NCBI GenBank assembly: GCA_001873365.1
Contig: MNYZ01000099.1
Span: 1 to 64,000 of the forward strand
Length of the DNA stretch: 64,000 nucleotides
Reading direction: 5' to 3'
From: Oscillatoriales cyanobacterium CG2_30_40_61
Lineage (GTDB): Bacteria; Cyanobacteriota; Cyanobacteriia; Cyanobacteriales; Microcoleaceae
The notes under the pieces are model-generated. The model was not told the origin of the DNA. It saw nothing but the letters and a program-made list of their open reading frames with translations, and searched no databases. Both the position numbers and the translations under genes were made by a program. Shown in pieces: positions 27,420 to 36,608 of the stretch (positions are counted from its first letter, which is position 1; each line of letters opens with the position of its first letter).

Positions 27420-29651
27420 ATGAGCGAAAACCAACAAGAACAAAGTCAAAGCCAATCTTCTAATGCTACGGTTTCAGGGAGTTCGCCGCAAATTCCGATT
27501 CGTTCCCTGGTGAGAAAAAGTCGTGCGGAATGGCTGAAAGAACTTTGCACGAGCTTGGAGGCCCGGAATACCCCACAACCAACGGCCGATGAAACACCTA
27601 ATTCCCCTGCATTAACCGAAACAGCCGGCCAGATGGTTCTTTATCAACCGCCTCAAGGGTCATCTTCTCCTCAACCCAAAAAACGCCAACCCTTTGTTTT
27701 TCCTAAAACTATTCCAGTTAAGCTGGTTCCCCTGGTCTTAGCACTATTGATTTTAGTTCCGGGGGGAATTGGGGTCTTAGCGATGACTCTGTTGTTCCGT
27801 TTGCCCGCCTTACCCAATTGTCCTAAAATTTTCTGGCCCGTAGCTTCGGCTTCCCTACGTTTATATTGTGCAGAATCCGCCGCCAATAAACAAACCGTTC
27901 CAGACTTATTAGTAGCTATTGATTTAGTTAATAGTTTATCGAAAGATCATCCCCTGCGCCCGGAAATTAATCGCCAAATTGAAAAATGGTCAATGGATAT
28001 TCTGAATTTGGCTGAGGAAATGTTTCAAGCCGGACAACTTTCAGAAGCCATCGCCGCCGCCGAAAAAACCCAGGAACATACTCCCGCCGCCGCCGAAGTT
28101 TCTAAACGGATTGACCAATGGAATTCTATTTGGGATAAAGCCGAAGAAACCTATCAAAAATCTGAGGAATTAATGCGCCAAGAAAAGTTAAATTCGGCGT
28201 TCAAAGAAGCAACTTTATTATTGAATTTAGGGAATAATTATTGGGCAACTACAAAATATCAAGAACTGACGGATTTGATTGCGATTACCCGGGAAGATAG
28301 CCAAAAATTAGCTAAAGCTAGGGGTTTAATTGCAGAGAGCAGTTTAGACAGTTGGATAGAAGCAACTAAGTTAATTGAACAACTATCTACTGAAAGTTAT
28401 TTAAAAGAAGCCGGACAAAAAGAAATTACCACCGTCGCCAATAAAATGATGAATTTGGCAGAAGAAACCCTCAAAAATGGCAACTGGCAAGAAGCAATTA
28501 ATATCGCCAATAAAATTCCCGGTAGTGCGAATTTACAAGAAAATGTTAAGGATTTTACGGTCTTAGCAAAAGCTAATGTTCCGGCTTTATTAGATACGGT
28601 GGCGGGTTTAAAAGATGCGATCGCCCAAGCTCAAAAAATTGGTCAAGATCGGCCCCTTTATCAAAAAGCTCAATCCTATATTCGCAATTGGCAAGACTCC
28701 ATTGCCGATGTTGCTACCATAGAACGGGCGCGACAATTAGCCCAACCCGGCGGTGTCAGTGACCTGCGGGCCGCCATTGCCCAAGTTCAAACTATCCCGG
28801 CCTCCAACCCCCGAGGCAACGAGGCTAAAACTGAAATGGTGAGTTGGATCAGGCGGATCGAAGAAATTGAAGATAGACCGTTATTAGATACGGCGGAACA
28901 GTTGGCCAGTTTTGGCGATGCCGATTCTCTGAAACAAGCGATCGCCCAAGCTCAAAAAATTGGTCGAGGACGCACCCTCTATGAAACCGCTCAAAATCAG
29001 ATTAGTCAATGGACAGATCGCAGTCAGAGATTAGAATATCAGCCCATTTTAGATCGGGCGGAACAGTTAGCAGCCGAAGGCAATTATGCTGAGGCCATTT
29101 CCCAAGCCCAACAAATCAACTCTGGTATCGTATTATACAACACCGCCAAAACCAAAATTAGCCAGTGGAAAAGCCAACTCCGAGATGCCGAAAACCTTCG
29201 CAATTCAGAAGTTCTGGCTTCCCCCGGAACCCCAGACTCCTATGTGGCAGCGATTAGAATGGCCAATCAAGTCTCCAATTCCAGTAAGTTAAGGAGTCGG
29301 GTTGAGCAACTAATCGATCAATGGGGTCAAAATCTATTGCAATTGGGCCTAGATCAATCCACCTATGATCTTCCCGGCGCCATTGGAATCTTAAAGAAAA
29401 TTCCCCCCCAAAGCACCGCCTATTCCCAAGCTCAAGCCCAGATCCAAGATTGGCAACAATGGTTAAATCCCCCCCCACCACAACCGGAATATCAACCCCC
29501 CGCCGAAACCTACGAACCTCCGGTGGAACAGGTACAGCCCCCCGTTGAACCCGATCAACCGTCCCCAGAACCGCCCCCCACTCCAGAAATATCAAATCAA
29601 CCTCCAATTGAGTTAAATAAACCCCTAACCACTCCAGCAACTGACATCTAA
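27420..29651 (+). CDS. Membrane protein with degenerate helical repeats
   Basis: 743 residues from the ATG at 27420; an upstream TTG would add 17 unlikely residues. A Ser/Gln/Pro-rich cytoplasmic start of about 95 residues precedes a membrane helix (about 103-125). At least six degenerate units of about 45-50 residues follow, each with the pattern A-E-Q-L-A, A-I-A-Q-A-Q-K-I, L-Y-x-x-A-Q, and a closing W. They resemble TPR/SEL1-like helical hairpins. The C-terminal 60 residues are Pro-rich. This kind of protein is common in filamentous cyanobacteria, sometimes mis-annotated as a chromosome segregation ATPase; no ATPase motif is present. Function unknown; probably a scaffold. Confidence 0.75.
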   Translation: MSENQQEQSQSQSSNATVSGSSPQIPIRSLVRKSRAEWLKELCTSLEARNTPQPTADETPNSPALTETAGQMVLYQPPQGSSSPQPKKRQPFVFPKTIPVKLVPLVLALLILVPGGIGVLAMTLLFRLPALPNCPKIFWPVASASLRLYCAESAANKQTVPDLLVAIDLVNSLSKDHPLRPEINRQIEKWSMDILNLAEEMFQAGQLSEAIAAAEKTQEHTPAAAEVSKRIDQWNSIWDKAEETYQKSEELMRQEKLNSAFKEATLLLNLGNNYWATTKYQELTDLIAITREDSQKLAKARGLIAESSLDSWIEATKLIEQLSTESYLKEAGQKEITTVANKMMNLAEETLKNGNWQEAINIANKIPGSANLQENVKDFTVLAKANVPALLDTVAGLKDAIAQAQKIGQDRPLYQKAQSYIRNWQDSIADVATIERARQLAQPGGVSDLRAAIAQVQTIPASNPRGNEAKTEMVSWIRRIEEIEDRPLLDTAEQLASFGDADSLKQAIAQAQKIGRGRTLYETAQNQISQWTDRSQRLEYQPILDRAEQLAAEGNYAEAISQAQQINSGIVLYNTAKTKISQWKSQLRDAENLRNSEVLASPGTPDSYVAAIRMANQVSNSSKLRSRVEQLIDQWGQNLLQLGLDQSTYDLPGAIGILKKIPPQSTAYSQAQAQIQDWQQWLNPPPPQPEYQPPAETYEPPVEQVQPPVEPDQPSPEPPPTPEISNQPPIELNKPLTTPATDI

Positions 29652-29745
29652 ATCAGTTATCAGTTACCAGTTACCCATCACAGATTTAAGAAGATGACAC
29701 AAATTAAAATCCGTGAAATCCGTGAAATCCCTTTAAATCTGTGAT
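29652..29745. repeat. Short STRR and GAAATCCGT repeats between convergent genes
   Basis: The gap contains CAGTTATCAGTTACCAGTTA-type heptamers and two copies of GAAATCCGT. No gene fits. The heptamer is the same family as at 31.6 and 61.4 kb. Confidence 0.7.
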
Positions 29746-31587
29746 CTATATTGTCAACATTTGCAAGTTATATAAACTGGCATATAATCCATTTTGTTGA
29801 AGTAATTCGTCATGATTTCCCGACTCCACTAATTGACCCCGTTTTAATACTAAAATTCGATCCACATTTCTAATCGTTGAAAGACGGTGAGCAATAATAA
29901 TCGCCGTACGTTCTGTTAACAGACGTTCTAAGGCTTCTTGAATTAAAACTTCCGTTCCCACATCTAAATTAGCCGTAGCTTCATCTAAAACTAAAATTTG
30001 AGGATTCCGAATCGCCGCCCGGGCAAAGGCTAAGAGTTGTTTTTGACCACTGGATAAATTAGTTCCCCGTTCTCGAAGTTCCGTATTATATCCTTGGGGT
30101 AACTGTTCAATAAAATCATTTACATTCGTACTTTTCGCCGCCTGTTGAATGTCTTCAAAACTATAGGATTCTCCCAGGGTAATATTACTTTTAACATCTC
30201 CAGCGAATAAAAAACCATCCTGTAAAATTACCCCAATATGACGTCTAAGTTCGGTTTGACGTAACTCTCTAATATCAATCCCATCAACTAAAATTCGGCC
30301 TTGAGTTGGTTCATATAATCGACACAATAGCCGAATAATCGTACTTTTTCCGGCTCCCGTTGGCCCGACTAAGGCTACTTTTTCCCCGGGACGAATGGTT
30401 AAATTTAAGTTTTTGATCACATAGTCATCATCTTTATAGGCAAACCAAACATTTTCAAACCGAATTTCTCCCATTTGTACCCAGTTATGATCATCAGAAT
30501 CTAAGCTGGAAAGATGGGCAGTAATTTGATCTAGATCTTGAATTTCTATCGGTTCATTGAGAATATTATTAATCCGTTCAATTGCAGTTAATCCAGATTG
30601 AATAGCGGTGAATTTTTCCGCAAATTGTCGCAGGGGATCAAATAATCGTTGGGCATATAAAATAAAAGTTGATAACGTCCCAAAAGTCAATTCATTTTCT
30701 ACAACTTGCTGACCGCCAAACCACAAAACAACCCCAATGGCAATTAAGGCAATCCATTCCAAAGTTGCGGATACCGCCGAATCGTAAAAAATAGTCTGAT
30801 CTACTGCTTTAATATACCGCAGATTCGTAGCCCGAAATAATTCAGAATTAAATCTTTCTCGGCGAAATAATTGTACTACCCCAATTCCTACCATATTTTC
30901 TTGAAGCTGGGAATTAAGATTAGAAAGTTCGTCTCTGGATTTATAATTAGCTTTTCGGTATTGTTGTTGAAAATAAACAATTATAGCCGTTACCGGAACC
31001 ATCATCAAGACTAAAATTAATGCTAATTTCCATTGCATCATAAACATTAAAATGGCAATGACTAAAATGGAAAATAAATCATTAATAATCCCAATCGCCC
31101 CCGTAGAAAATACATCCCCCAAGGCATCAACATCACTGGTTAAACGGGTAATTAATCGTCCTACGGGAGTGCGATCGAAAAATTTAACCGCTAAGGAGGT
31201 AACATGATCAAACAAATCATTTCTAATATCCGTCGTGATTTGTTGACCAATTTTTTGTACCCAATATCCTTGAATTGCCTGCAATAAAAATCTAACTAAA
31301 ATGGTAACTAAAAGAATAATTGCTAAAACATTCAATCCATCGGATACAGACATTTCTCTGAGCCAAGGATGGGTAGTTGGTTCTTGACGAATCAGAGAAA
31401 TTGCTTGTCCGACTATAATCGGTTGAACTGCACCAGAAACCGATAGGGGAATTAATAAAATCAAGCACAAAATTAATAACCTTTGATTGCGTTTCGCATA
31501 CTCAGCAACCCGTAGGAGTAAGCGCCAATCTGTCTCACGGGAGTTCTGTTCTTGAGGATTATTATTAGGAGAAATTAGGCTAGTCAT
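29746..31587 (-). CDS. ABC exporter, fused permease and ATPase (MsbA-like)
   Basis: 613 residues. An exporter-type membrane domain with six helices (about 35-340) contains the coupling segment LFDHVTSLAVKFFDRTPVGRLITRLTSDVDAL. The ATPase domain carries Walker A VGPTGAGKST, the Q-loop in GVILQDGFLF, signature LSSGQKQL, Walker B ILVLDEATANLD and the H-loop in AHRLSTI. Such half-transporters dimerise and export lipids, peptides or drugs; the substrate is not predictable. The start codon is directly preceded by TAACTGATTA heptamer repeats with no visible Shine-Dalgarno sequence, so the native leader may have been displaced. Confidence 0.92.
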   Translation of the reverse strand: MTSLISPNNNPQEQNSRETDWRLLLRVAEYAKRNQRLLILCLILLIPLSVSGAVQPIIVGQAISLIRQEPTTHPWLREMSVSDGLNVLAIILLVTILVRFLLQAIQGYWVQKIGQQITTDIRNDLFDHVTSLAVKFFDRTPVGRLITRLTSDVDALGDVFSTGAIGIINDLFSILVIAILMFMMQWKLALILVLMMVPVTAIIVYFQQQYRKANYKSRDELSNLNSQLQENMVGIGVVQLFRRERFNSELFRATNLRYIKAVDQTIFYDSAVSATLEWIALIAIGVVLWFGGQQVVENELTFGTLSTFILYAQRLFDPLRQFAEKFTAIQSGLTAIERINNILNEPIEIQDLDQITAHLSSLDSDDHNWVQMGEIRFENVWFAYKDDDYVIKNLNLTIRPGEKVALVGPTGAGKSTIIRLLCRLYEPTQGRILVDGIDIRELRQTELRRHIGVILQDGFLFAGDVKSNITLGESYSFEDIQQAAKSTNVNDFIEQLPQGYNTELRERGTNLSSGQKQLLAFARAAIRNPQILVLDEATANLDVGTEVLIQEALERLLTERTAIIIAHRLSTIRNVDRILVLKRGQLVESGNHDELLQQNGLYASLYNLQMLTI

Positions 31588-31707
31588 TTTAATCAGTTAT
31601 TAGTTATCAGTGTAAGAGTTAAAAGTAATCACTTTTCAGTCTGTATATCAGTGTAGAGACGCGCCAATAGCCTACGGCATCGCTGCGCTAGGGCACGTCT
31701 CTAATAG
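31588..31707. repeat. STRR heptamers and TAGAGACG palindrome
   Basis: TTATCAG-type heptamers lie at both ends. Between them TAGAGACG (31654-31661) pairs with CGTCTCTA (31696-31703), the same dispersed repeat as at 12507-12534. The left heptamers abut the ABC exporter start. The right ones run into the hisG stop. Confidence 0.7.
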
Positions 31708-32352
31708 TTATCTGATAACTGTTAATTGTTCTTGGATTTGAGTAATTAAATCTTTCAGTCCACCCGTATTCAAACGATAACTTAACGGATGAGCAATTAA
31801 GTAGGCGGTACTTTCAAATAAAACCTCAATTTCTGTTAATCCATTTTGCTGTAATGTTTTACCCGTAGAAACTAAATCCACAATCGCTTCAGACATTCCC
31901 GTAATCGGCCCCAATTCAACGGAACCATAGAGTGGTATAATTTCTACAGGTAAATCCAAACTCTCAAAATACTCGCTGGCACAGTGGACAAATTTAGAAG
32001 CTACCCGACTATGGGGCGGTAATTCTACCGGAATTTGATAGGGACTTGATTGTTTAACCGCAACCGACATCCGGCACTTGCCAAACTTGAGATCAACCAG
32101 AGAAGCCACTTGAGGCTTTTTCTCCCGCAGGACATCATAACCGACAATCCCTAACTGGGCCTGACCATATTCCACATAAACCGGGACATCTTGCGCCCGC
32201 ACTAATAACGCCTTAGCCGTTTGGGTGGGATCATGAATTTGAAGTTGTCGATTGCTGGGATCTAAAAAAGCACTAAAATCAAGTCCGACGGCTTGCAGAA
32301 GCCGGATAGTATCTATCAATAAAGCGCCTTTAGGTAGTGCTACGGTGATCAT
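31708..32352 (-). CDS. hisG: ATP phosphoribosyltransferase, short form
   Basis: HisG condenses ATP with PRPP in the first step of histidine biosynthesis. At 214 residues it is the short form, which lacks the C-terminal regulatory domain and needs HisZ; no hisZ lies in the window. Motifs seen are the N-terminal [21 protein letters not shown] and the PRPP loop [20 protein letters not shown]. The C-terminal residues and stop (reading TVIR-stop) are encoded by the CAGTTATCAG heptamer, so the last residues appear to be repeat-derived. Confidence 0.95.
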   Translation of the reverse strand: MITVALPKGALLIDTIRLLQAVGLDFSAFLDPSNRQLQIHDPTQTAKALLVRAQDVPVYVEYGQAQLGIVGYDVLREKKPQVASLVDLKFGKCRMSVAVKQSSPYQIPVELPPHSRVASKFVHCASEYFESLDLPVEIIPLYGSVELGPITGMSEAIVDLVSTGKTLQQNGLTEIEVLFESTAYLIAHPLSYRLNTGGLKDLITQIQEQLTVIR

Positions 32353-32454
32353 AAAGATGAGAAATGAGGGATATAGGATTTATTAATACAGTTGGCCGAA
32401 AATTCGGTATCTGATAAAACTGCAATAATTACCTTAACTTTTATTTACCAGATT

Positions 32455-33096
32455 ATGGGACAGTTAACTCTGGTGATTGGCAATAAAAATTATTCTTCTT
32501 GGTCGTTGCGTCCTTGGTTACTTCTGAAGCAAGCCGGAGTTAATTTTTCGGAAATTTTGATTGATTTAGGAATTCCAACCACCTATAAGGAAATCAGGCG
32601 CTATTCTCCGTCGGGAAAAGTTCCGGTCTTATTAGATGGAGATTTAACGGTATGGGAATCCCTAGCTATTTGTGAATATATCGCTGAAAATTTTATTCAT
32701 GATTTATGGCCTCGAGAATTAGAAGCCCGAACTTATGCTCGTTGTGTCAGTTATGAAATGCACGCCGGATTTACTAATTTAAGGCAACAAATGCCAATGA
32801 ATTGTCGGACTCGTTACCCCAGAGAAGGAATGAAACCGGACGTACAAAACGATATTGATCGAATTACCTCAATTTGGCGAGAATGCCGAGAAAAATATGG
32901 TTCTCGCGGTGAATTTTTATTCGGAAATTTTACTATTGCAGATGCCATGTTTGCCCCGATTGTTTCTCGATTTGTTACCTATGATGTGAAGTTGGGAGAA
33001 ATTGAACAAGATTATGTTGAAACTATTTGGGCACTTCCAGCTATGCAAGAATGGATTAATGCTGCTTATTTAGAACCGGAAATTATGCACTTTTGA
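32455..33096 (+). CDS. Glutathione S-transferase family protein
   Basis: 213 residues. A thioredoxin-like N-terminal domain (LTLVIGNKNYSSWSLRPWLLLKQAG) contains the catalytic serine region YSSWS, and SGKVPVLLDGDLTVWESLAICEYI forms the cis-proline and glutathione-binding part. The C-terminal domain is helical. It is related to GSTs with broad peroxide or electrophile substrates. The ATG at 32455 matches the family N-terminus; an upstream start would add 21 unrelated residues. It stands alone between repeat-rich gaps. Confidence 0.87.
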   Translation: MGQLTLVIGNKNYSSWSLRPWLLLKQAGVNFSEILIDLGIPTTYKEIRRYSPSGKVPVLLDGDLTVWESLAICEYIAENFIHDLWPRELEARTYARCVSYEMHAGFTNLRQQMPMNCRTRYPREGMKPDVQNDIDRITSIWRECREKYGSRGEFLFGNFTIADAMFAPIVSRFVTYDVKLGEIEQDYVETIWALPAMQEWINAAYLEPEIMHF

Positions 33097-33114
33097 AGGG
33101 GTTTTGTGATCAAT

Positions 33115-33278
33115 TGTAGGGGCGGGTTCTGTAAAAAGTTATGTTTCCCAAAAATAACTGTTCAAAACCCGTCCCACCCAGGCTTAATATTGAATTGATT
33201 ATAAATTATGTTGAGTTTATGGGCGGGTTTTAGTAAGTTATTTGTGGATATTATAGATTTATTTGAACCCGCCCCTAC
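33115..33278. repeat. Two GGGCGGGTT-type inverted repeats
   Basis: GGGCGGGTTC at about 33120 pairs with AACCCGTCCC around 33168. A second GGGCGGGTTTT near 33220 pairs with GAACCCGCCCC ending near 33276. These are copies of the dispersed G-rich palindrome also seen at 19261. No coding content. Confidence 0.6.
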
Positions 33279-33344
33279 AGACCCTGATTTTGGGAAAATT
33301 ATTGTTAATTGTATTAACTTTATTCTGAGATACTATTACTAATT

Positions 33345-34028
33345 ATGCGAATTTTATTAGTTGATGATGAAGTCGAATTAACAGAACCTTTGAGTCGGGT
33401 ATTAACCCGTGAAGGATATAGGGTTGATATTGCAATAGATGGAAATTCAGGTTGTGATTTAGCCCGTAAAAATCCTTATAATTTATTAATTTTAGATTGG
33501 ATGTTACCCCAAAAATCCGGTTTAGAAATTTGTCAGGAATTGCGATCGCATTCCGATCAAACCCCCATTCTATTTTTAACCGCAAAGGATACCCTAGATG
33601 ACCGAGTTCAAGGACTAGACGCGGGCGCAGATGACTATTTAATGAAACCCTTTGAATTACGGGAATTATTAGCCCGAGTTCGTGCCCTCCTCCGTCGTTA
33701 TCAAGTCCTAGAATCTTCCCCGATTAATTCTAACCGTTTGCAGGTCTTAGACTTAGAATTAGACCCCGATAATCAACTCGCCTATCGAGGAGGACGAATC
33801 ATTGATTTATCGGAAAAGGAAAGTCAACTTTTAGGGTATTTGATGCGCTCCCCCGGACAGTTATTAACCCATGAGCAAATCCATCACCATCTCTGGGGAG
33901 AGGGTGAACAACCAAGCAGCAATGTATTAGCCGCCCAAATTCGCCTGTTAAGAAGAAAAATTGAAATTAATGGAGAAACACCCCTGATTCATACGGTTTA
34001 TGGCAAAGGATATCGTTTTGCAGAATAG
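33345..34028 (+). CDS. OmpR-family response regulator (RppA-like), orphan
   Basis: 227 residues. The receiver has DD at positions 7-8, phosphoacceptor Asp51 in LLILDWMLPQKSG, and the KPF lysine. It is followed by a winged-helix DNA-binding domain ending in TVYGKGYRFAE. Closest in pattern to cyanobacterial RppA/NrsR-type regulators of redox or nickel responses, but that assignment needs a phylogeny. No kinase gene is adjacent, so its partner lies elsewhere. Confidence 0.9.
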   Translation: MRILLVDDEVELTEPLSRVLTREGYRVDIAIDGNSGCDLARKNPYNLLILDWMLPQKSGLEICQELRSHSDQTPILFLTAKDTLDDRVQGLDAGADDYLMKPFELRELLARVRALLRRYQVLESSPINSNRLQVLDLELDPDNQLAYRGGRIIDLSEKESQLLGYLMRSPGQLLTHEQIHHHLWGEGEQPSSNVLAAQIRLLRRKIEINGETPLIHTVYGKGYRFAE

Positions 34029-34037
34029 TTAAATATA

Positions 34038-34095
34038 CAGGGAACAGGGAACACCGGAACAGGGAACAGGGAACAGGGAATAGGGAATAGGGAAT
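34038..34095. repeat. ACAGGGA heptamer STRR array
   Basis: Heptamers of the ACAGGGA and ATAGGGA type repeat about seven times with one CACCGGA interruption. It is a classic short tandem repeat with no coding potential. A weak inverted repeat around 34145-34170 may terminate the upstream regulator gene. Confidence 0.8.
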
Positions 34096-34217
34096 GAGTT
34101 TGCATTAAGGTTATAATTGCTCATACAGGACAGAATAAAAAACCCAGCTTCTTTTTCAAGAAACCAGGCTTTTAATCAATTAACTTAGACGGTTTAATAC
34201 AAAAATTGAGGGTCTAA

Positions 34218-35297
34218 TTAAACAGCAACAGCCGTTTTAGTAGTAGCACTCAATTCACCTTTAGCGTATTTAGCAGCAAACTCATCTAAAGTTTGAACTT
34301 TGATCTTATCTGCATTACCAGCAGAACCGAATTGATTATAACGATCCGCACAAACTTTCTTCATATATTTAATAGAAGGTTTCAGGAAGTGACGAGGATC
34401 AAAGTTAGAAGGATCTGAGAAAGCCGCTTCCCGAAAGGCTGCGGTAATCGCTAAACGGTTGTCAGTATCAATATTAACTTTACGGACACCGCTCTTAATT
34501 CCTTTTTGGATTTCTTCCACAGGAACACCGTAGGTTTCAGGGATCTGACCGCCGTATTTGTTGATGATTTCTAACAAATCTTCAGGAACAGAAGAAGAAC
34601 CGTGCATCACCAAATGAGTATTCGGTAAACGGCGGTGAATTTCTTCAATGCGGCTAATGGCCAGAATTTCTCCGGTGGGTTTCCGGGTGAATTTGTAAGC
34701 CCCGTGACTGGTGCCAATAGCGATCGCTAAAGCATCTACTTGGGTACGTTCTACGAATTCAACGGCTTGATCAGGGTCAGTTAATAACTGTTCCATGGTC
34801 AATTTCCCTTCAGCACCGTGACCATCTTCTTTGTCACCTTGCATGGTTTCCAGGGAACCTAAACAACCCAGTTCGCCTTCAACGCTAACCCCAATGGAGT
34901 GAGCCACTTTCACCACTTCCGAGGTGACAGCCACGTTATATTCAAAGCTGGCAGGGGTTTTACCATCGGCTTCGAGGGAACCATCCATCATCACACTGGT
35001 AAAGCCATGACGCATGGCAGAATAGCAGGTGGCGGGGGAGTTGCCGTGGTCTTGGTGCATGGCAATGGGGATGTGGGGATAGGTTTCCACCGCCGCTAAA
35101 ATCAAGTGGCGCAGGAAGCTTTCACCAGCATATTGACGAGCACCGCGAGAAGCTTGCAAAATCACAGGGCTATTAGTTTCTTGAGCAGCCTGCATAATGG
35201 CTTGGATCTGCTCCATGTTATTCACATTGTATGCAGGAAGTCCATAATCGTTTTCAGCCGCATGATCCAGCAAAAGCCGCATGGGTACGAGCGCCAT
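34218..35297 (-). CDS. fba: Class II fructose-bisphosphate aldolase
   Basis: This enzyme splits or forms fructose-1,6-bisphosphate and sedoheptulose-1,7-bisphosphate in glycolysis and the Calvin cycle. At 359 residues it has the CbbA/FbaA class II layout. Metal and catalytic residues are visible in [37 protein letters not shown] and [10 protein letters not shown]. The start has AGGAGG 7 bases upstream, a strong ribosome-binding site suiting a highly expressed gene. It is monocistronic by spacing. Confidence 0.96.
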   Translation of the reverse strand: MALVPMRLLLDHAAENDYGLPAYNVNNMEQIQAIMQAAQETNSPVILQASRGARQYAGESFLRHLILAAVETYPHIPIAMHQDHGNSPATCYSAMRHGFTSVMMDGSLEADGKTPASFEYNVAVTSEVVKVAHSIGVSVEGELGCLGSLETMQGDKEDGHGAEGKLTMEQLLTDPDQAVEFVERTQVDALAIAIGTSHGAYKFTRKPTGEILAISRIEEIHRRLPNTHLVMHGSSSVPEDLLEIINKYGGQIPETYGVPVEEIQKGIKSGVRKVNIDTDNRLAITAAFREAAFSDPSNFDPRHFLKPSIKYMKKVCADRYNQFGSAGNADKIKVQTLDEFAAKYAKGELSATTKTAVAV

Positions 35298-35440
35298 AAA
35301 ATTGCCTCCTAAGTCGTTGTTTTGTTAATTTGTTCCGAGGTCGTAACTAATTAAAATAATATTAGGACAATTTGGTAATTTCCGGTGGCTCTGATCAGAA
35401 ATTTGTTATTTTTTTAGGGGCAGGGCTTCAAAATTGTAGT

Positions 35441-35456
35441 AAGCCCTTCAGGGCTT
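35441..35456. repeat. AAGCCCTTCAGGGCTT palindrome
   Basis: A 6-bp stem with a TTCA loop, same core as the palindrome at 12462-12477. It lies in the fba upstream region, which otherwise holds no gene until the tRNA. Confidence 0.65.
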
Positions 35457-35515
35457 CAATCTCATGGCTACAGATAAAGAACTTCAATTTTAGTAGCAAA
35501 TTCAATATTAAAAAA

Positions 35516-35587
<72 letters not shown>

Positions 35588-35657
35588 GCGTGTTTTTCCT
35601 TTTCTCACGCACAGTTTCTAATAGTAACACAACACTTTGGGGTTGGCAAGGGGTTTA

Positions 35658-36551
35658 TTAAAAAAATGTTGCATTCAGGTGGACGAGCATCTCACAACTG
35701 GCTCCGGGTTTGAGATAGGTCAATAATTTTCCCGTATTCATCGCATTGCGAGGGGCCGTCCAAGGTTCCAAACAATAGTAATCCTTGCCCTTGAGTGTCC
35801 AATAGACCACACTAGAATAGTCGGAACTATAGCCCATAATAATTTTAGAACGACGACTATGATCAAAGGTAGTGGTGGCCAACCCGGTTAGGGGATTAAA
35901 CAGGCCGTCTATTTCCTCCTCCAAAGGATCAAAGCGCCCGGTGAACACATGGTTTTTCTGGCTACGTTGATCTCGATACTGCATGGCTGGAATTTCAAAA
36001 GCCAACTGCTCCTTATCCAAAGTTAAAAAATAGGGATGTAACCCCGTGGAAAAGGGCATAGTCTGGGCGGGTAAACTATCGGTTGTCCCGCAAAGGTTGG
36101 TATAGCGCTGGAAAATCCGTAAAGAATTAGCTTTGAGGGTATAGGTAAATTCCACTTCAAAATCAAAGGGATAAACCGACCGGGTTTGGGGATTACTTTG
36201 CAAGACCAAGGTAATCGCAGCCCCCTGATTTGTCTCCTGTTGTACTACTGTCCAGGGCAAATTTCGAGCAAAACCATGTTGTTTGAGGTGATACTTTTGA
36301 CCCTGATAGGTGTAGGTATCATCGGGTAAATTACCACAAATGGGGAATAAAATCGGGATTCCGCCCCGTACCGTTAACTCAGGATTAGCAAACCGTTCAC
36401 TATCCAAATACAGTAAATCCTGACCCCCGACTTGCCAACGGGTAATGATTCCGCCCCGTTCGGGTACAACTTCCAAGACCGACTGGGTAGCCGGGTCAGA
36501 CAGGACGTAGGTTTTATATTGTTGATGGGGTTTCAGTGCGATCGCAAACAC
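35658..36551 (-). CDS. Aldose 1-epimerase family protein
   Basis: 297 residues with the galactose-mutarotase fold. Family features include RGGIPILFPICGNL, HGFARNLPW and the sugar-binding GLHPYF segment, with YCLEPWTAPRNAMNTG near the C-terminus. It most resembles the D-hexose-6-phosphate mutarotase/YeaD-like branch, so the substrate is a hexose or hexose phosphate. It follows the CapA-like gene on the same strand with a 57-bp gap and may be co-transcribed. Confidence 0.85.
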   Translation of the reverse strand: MFAIALKPHQQYKTYVLSDPATQSVLEVVPERGGIITRWQVGGQDLLYLDSERFANPELTVRGGIPILFPICGNLPDDTYTYQGQKYHLKQHGFARNLPWTVVQQETNQGAAITLVLQSNPQTRSVYPFDFEVEFTYTLKANSLRIFQRYTNLCGTTDSLPAQTMPFSTGLHPYFLTLDKEQLAFEIPAMQYRDQRSQKNHVFTGRFDPLEEEIDGLFNPLTGLATTTFDHSRRSKIIMGYSSDYSSVVYWTLKGKDYYCLEPWTAPRNAMNTGKLLTYLKPGASCEMLVHLNATFF

Positions 36552-36608
36552 AGTAATAGTTAGGAATAAATAAACTTTGGACAGTTGAACAAATGCACTC
36601 AGGGGATC

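Noticed and set aside
29254-29640. Minus-strand ORF of 128 residues
   Set aside because: Antisense to the Pro-rich tail and last repeats of the 27420-29651 gene, without a family match or start signal.
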